Program-made: the position numbers and the translations under genes | Notes under the pieces: generated by a model | Told to the model about the DNA's origin: nothing | The model's input: the letters and a program-made list of their open reading frames with translations, nothing else | Databases searched by the model: none | Assembly (NCBI RefSeq): GCF_014644455.1 | Contig: NZ_BMKS01000002.1 | Span: forward strand, 372,001 to 436,000 | DNA: 64,000 nt | Direction: 5' to 3' | Origin: Caldovatus sediminis | GTDB taxonomy: Bacteria > Pseudomonadota > Alphaproteobacteria > Acetobacterales > Acetobacteraceae | Shown: positions 63,080 through 64,000 of the stretch, piece after piece | Numbering within the stretch: the first letter of the stretch is position 1 | Layout of the letters: every line of letters begins with the position of its first letter

Positions 63080-64000
63080 TGCGCCCGGCGCTCCGCGCCC
63101 ACCGTCCGCTCATCATGGGCCGCAAGGGCGCCGTGGCGAGCAACCACCCGGTCGCCACCCAGGCGGGCCTCGACGTGCTGAAGTCCGGCGGCAACGCGGC
63201 GGACGCGGCGCTTGCCGTCGCGCTGACGCTCGGCGTGGTGGAGCCGCACATGTCCGGCCTCGGCGGCGACGCGTTCTACCATGTGTGGGACGCGCGGCGG
63301 GGCGAGGGCGTGGTGTTCAACGGCACCGGCGCCGCGCCGCGCGCCGCGACCGCGGAGCGCTACCGGGAGGCCGGCGGCATCCCCAACCACGGCCCGCTCA
63401 GCGTCTCCGTCCCGGGCTGCGTCGCGGGCCTCGGCGCCATGCACGCGGCCTTCGGCTCGCGGCCCTGGGCCTCGCTGTTCGGCGCGGCCATCGAGGCGGC
63501 GCGCGACGGCTTCGCCGCCACCCACGCCTACCGCCACTTCGCCGGCGAGAACCGCCACCGCCTCCTGCCCGATCCCGACAGCCGCACGGCTTTCCTCCGG
63601 GATGGCGAGCCGCCGCCGCTCGGCGCCCTCGTCCTCCAGCCGGCGCTCGCCGCGACGCTGAAGGCGCTGGCCCAGGACGGGCCGGACGCCTTCTACCGCG
63701 GCCCGCTCGCCGCGCGCCTCGTCGCCGGCATGGCGGCGCGCGACGTGCCCATCGGCGCGGAGGACCTCGCCGGCACGGAGGCCGAGCGCCAGGCGCCGAT
63801 CGCGGTGCCCTACCGCGGCTACACGGTGGCGCAGACGCCGCCGAACTCGACCGGCTTCACCCTGCTCCAGATGCTGCGCATCGTCGCGCGCTTCGACCTC
63901 GCTGCCCTCGGCTGGAACACGCCGGCGCTGGTCCACCTGCTGGTGGAGGCGAAGAAGCGGGCGTTCCTCGACCGCGAGGCGCATGGCGCCGATCCGCGCG
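63079..64000 (+). CDS. Gamma-glutamyltransferase family protein, 5' part
   Basis: The open frame runs from the ATG overlapping the Bug stop to the window edge: 307 residues and no stop. The large-subunit motifs are clear: VASNHPVATQAGLDVLKSGGN, EPHMSGLGGDAFYHVWD, LSVSVPGCVAGLGAMH, and ALQPA-type sequence (LVLQPALAATLKALAQDG). SGLGGDAF is the glycine-rich loop of true GGTs and is better kept than in the copy at 26426. The self-cleavage Thr and the small subunit lie beyond the window. No signal peptide is seen at the start. Confidence 0.9.
   Translation, partial: MRPALRAHRPLIMGRKGAVASNHPVATQAGLDVLKSGGNAADAALAVALTLGVVEPHMSGLGGDAFYHVWDARRGEGVVFNGTGAAPRAATAERYREAGGIPNHGPLSVSVPGCVAGLGAMHAAFGSRPWASLFGAAIEAARDGFAATHAYRHFAGENRHRLLPDPDSRTAFLRDGEPPPLGALVLQPALAATLKALAQDGPDAFYRGPLAARLVAGMAARDVPIGAEDLAGTEAERQAPIAVPYRGYTVAQTPPNSTGFTLLQMLRIVARFDLAALGWNTPALVHLLVEAKKRAFLDREAHGADPR

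Overview
The window is 64 kb of very GC-rich bacterial DNA with almost no intergenic space. Stops and starts commonly overlap as ATGA, TGATG or GTGA. Gene content points to an alphaproteobacterium of the Acetobacteraceae (Roseomonas-like). Supporting signs are the recA-alaS-icd neighbourhood, flagellar genes next to a CckA-like hybrid kinase, MinCDE, a complete late queuosine operon, and several orphan Bug/TctC-type solute-binding proteins without their membrane partners. The genus is an inference from gene content; no 16S rRNA, tRNA, CRISPR array or insertion sequence was recognised.

Left part (1-19.9 kb), mostly core functions. It starts with the 3' part of a helical-repeat protein, then speD-speE (spermidine synthesis). 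A leftward group follows (small protein, fliO, fliP, Nudix hydrolase), facing a rightward group flgB-flgC-fliE-fliQ-fliR-flhB and a hybrid histidine kinase. Next are recA with a plausible SOS-type promoter, a frameshifted ferritin-like DUF892 gene, alaS, a DUF599 membrane protein, a frameshifted CPBP-like membrane protein coupled to icd, and an enoyl-CoA hydratase.

Middle part (20-33 kb), catabolic and transport. It holds a complete branched-chain-amino-acid-type ABC transporter operon (binding protein, livH, livM, livG, livF), an arylformamidase-like hydrolase, a second enoyl-CoA hydratase, a gamma-glutamyltransferase with a secreted VWA-like protein, and a leftward operon of two enolase-superfamily enzymes, a 2-hydroxyacid dehydrogenase and a Bug protein.

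Right-centre (33-41.8 kb). A rightward run of closely spaced genes looks like an uptake and degradation cassette for an aromatic or N-heteroaromatic amide: GatC/AtzG-like small protein, amidase, Bug, [2Fe-2S] subunit and molybdopterin subunit of an IorAB/NicAB-type hydroxylase, a 4,5-dihydroxyphthalate-decarboxylase-like protein, a flavin monooxygenase and a second Bug. This is the most interesting candidate system in the window; its substrate is unknown.

Right part (41.8-64 kb). The leftward queuosine operon queA-tgt-queF-queG-queC-VUT transporter lies downstream of hyuA-hyuB and a decayed Bug gene. A rightward dehydrogenase/SDR/M20 amidohydrolase operon follows, then a leftward operon (signal-less binding-protein-like protein, thioesterase, P1B-type ATPase, hydroxyacid dehydrogenase), and minC-minD-minE flanked by two paralogous signal-less binding-protein-like genes. 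The window ends with a Bug gene coupled to a truncated gamma-glutamyltransferase gene.

Four single-base indels were found. All lie in three apparently dispensable genes (DUF892, CPBP-like, Bug), which favours real gene decay over random sequence error.
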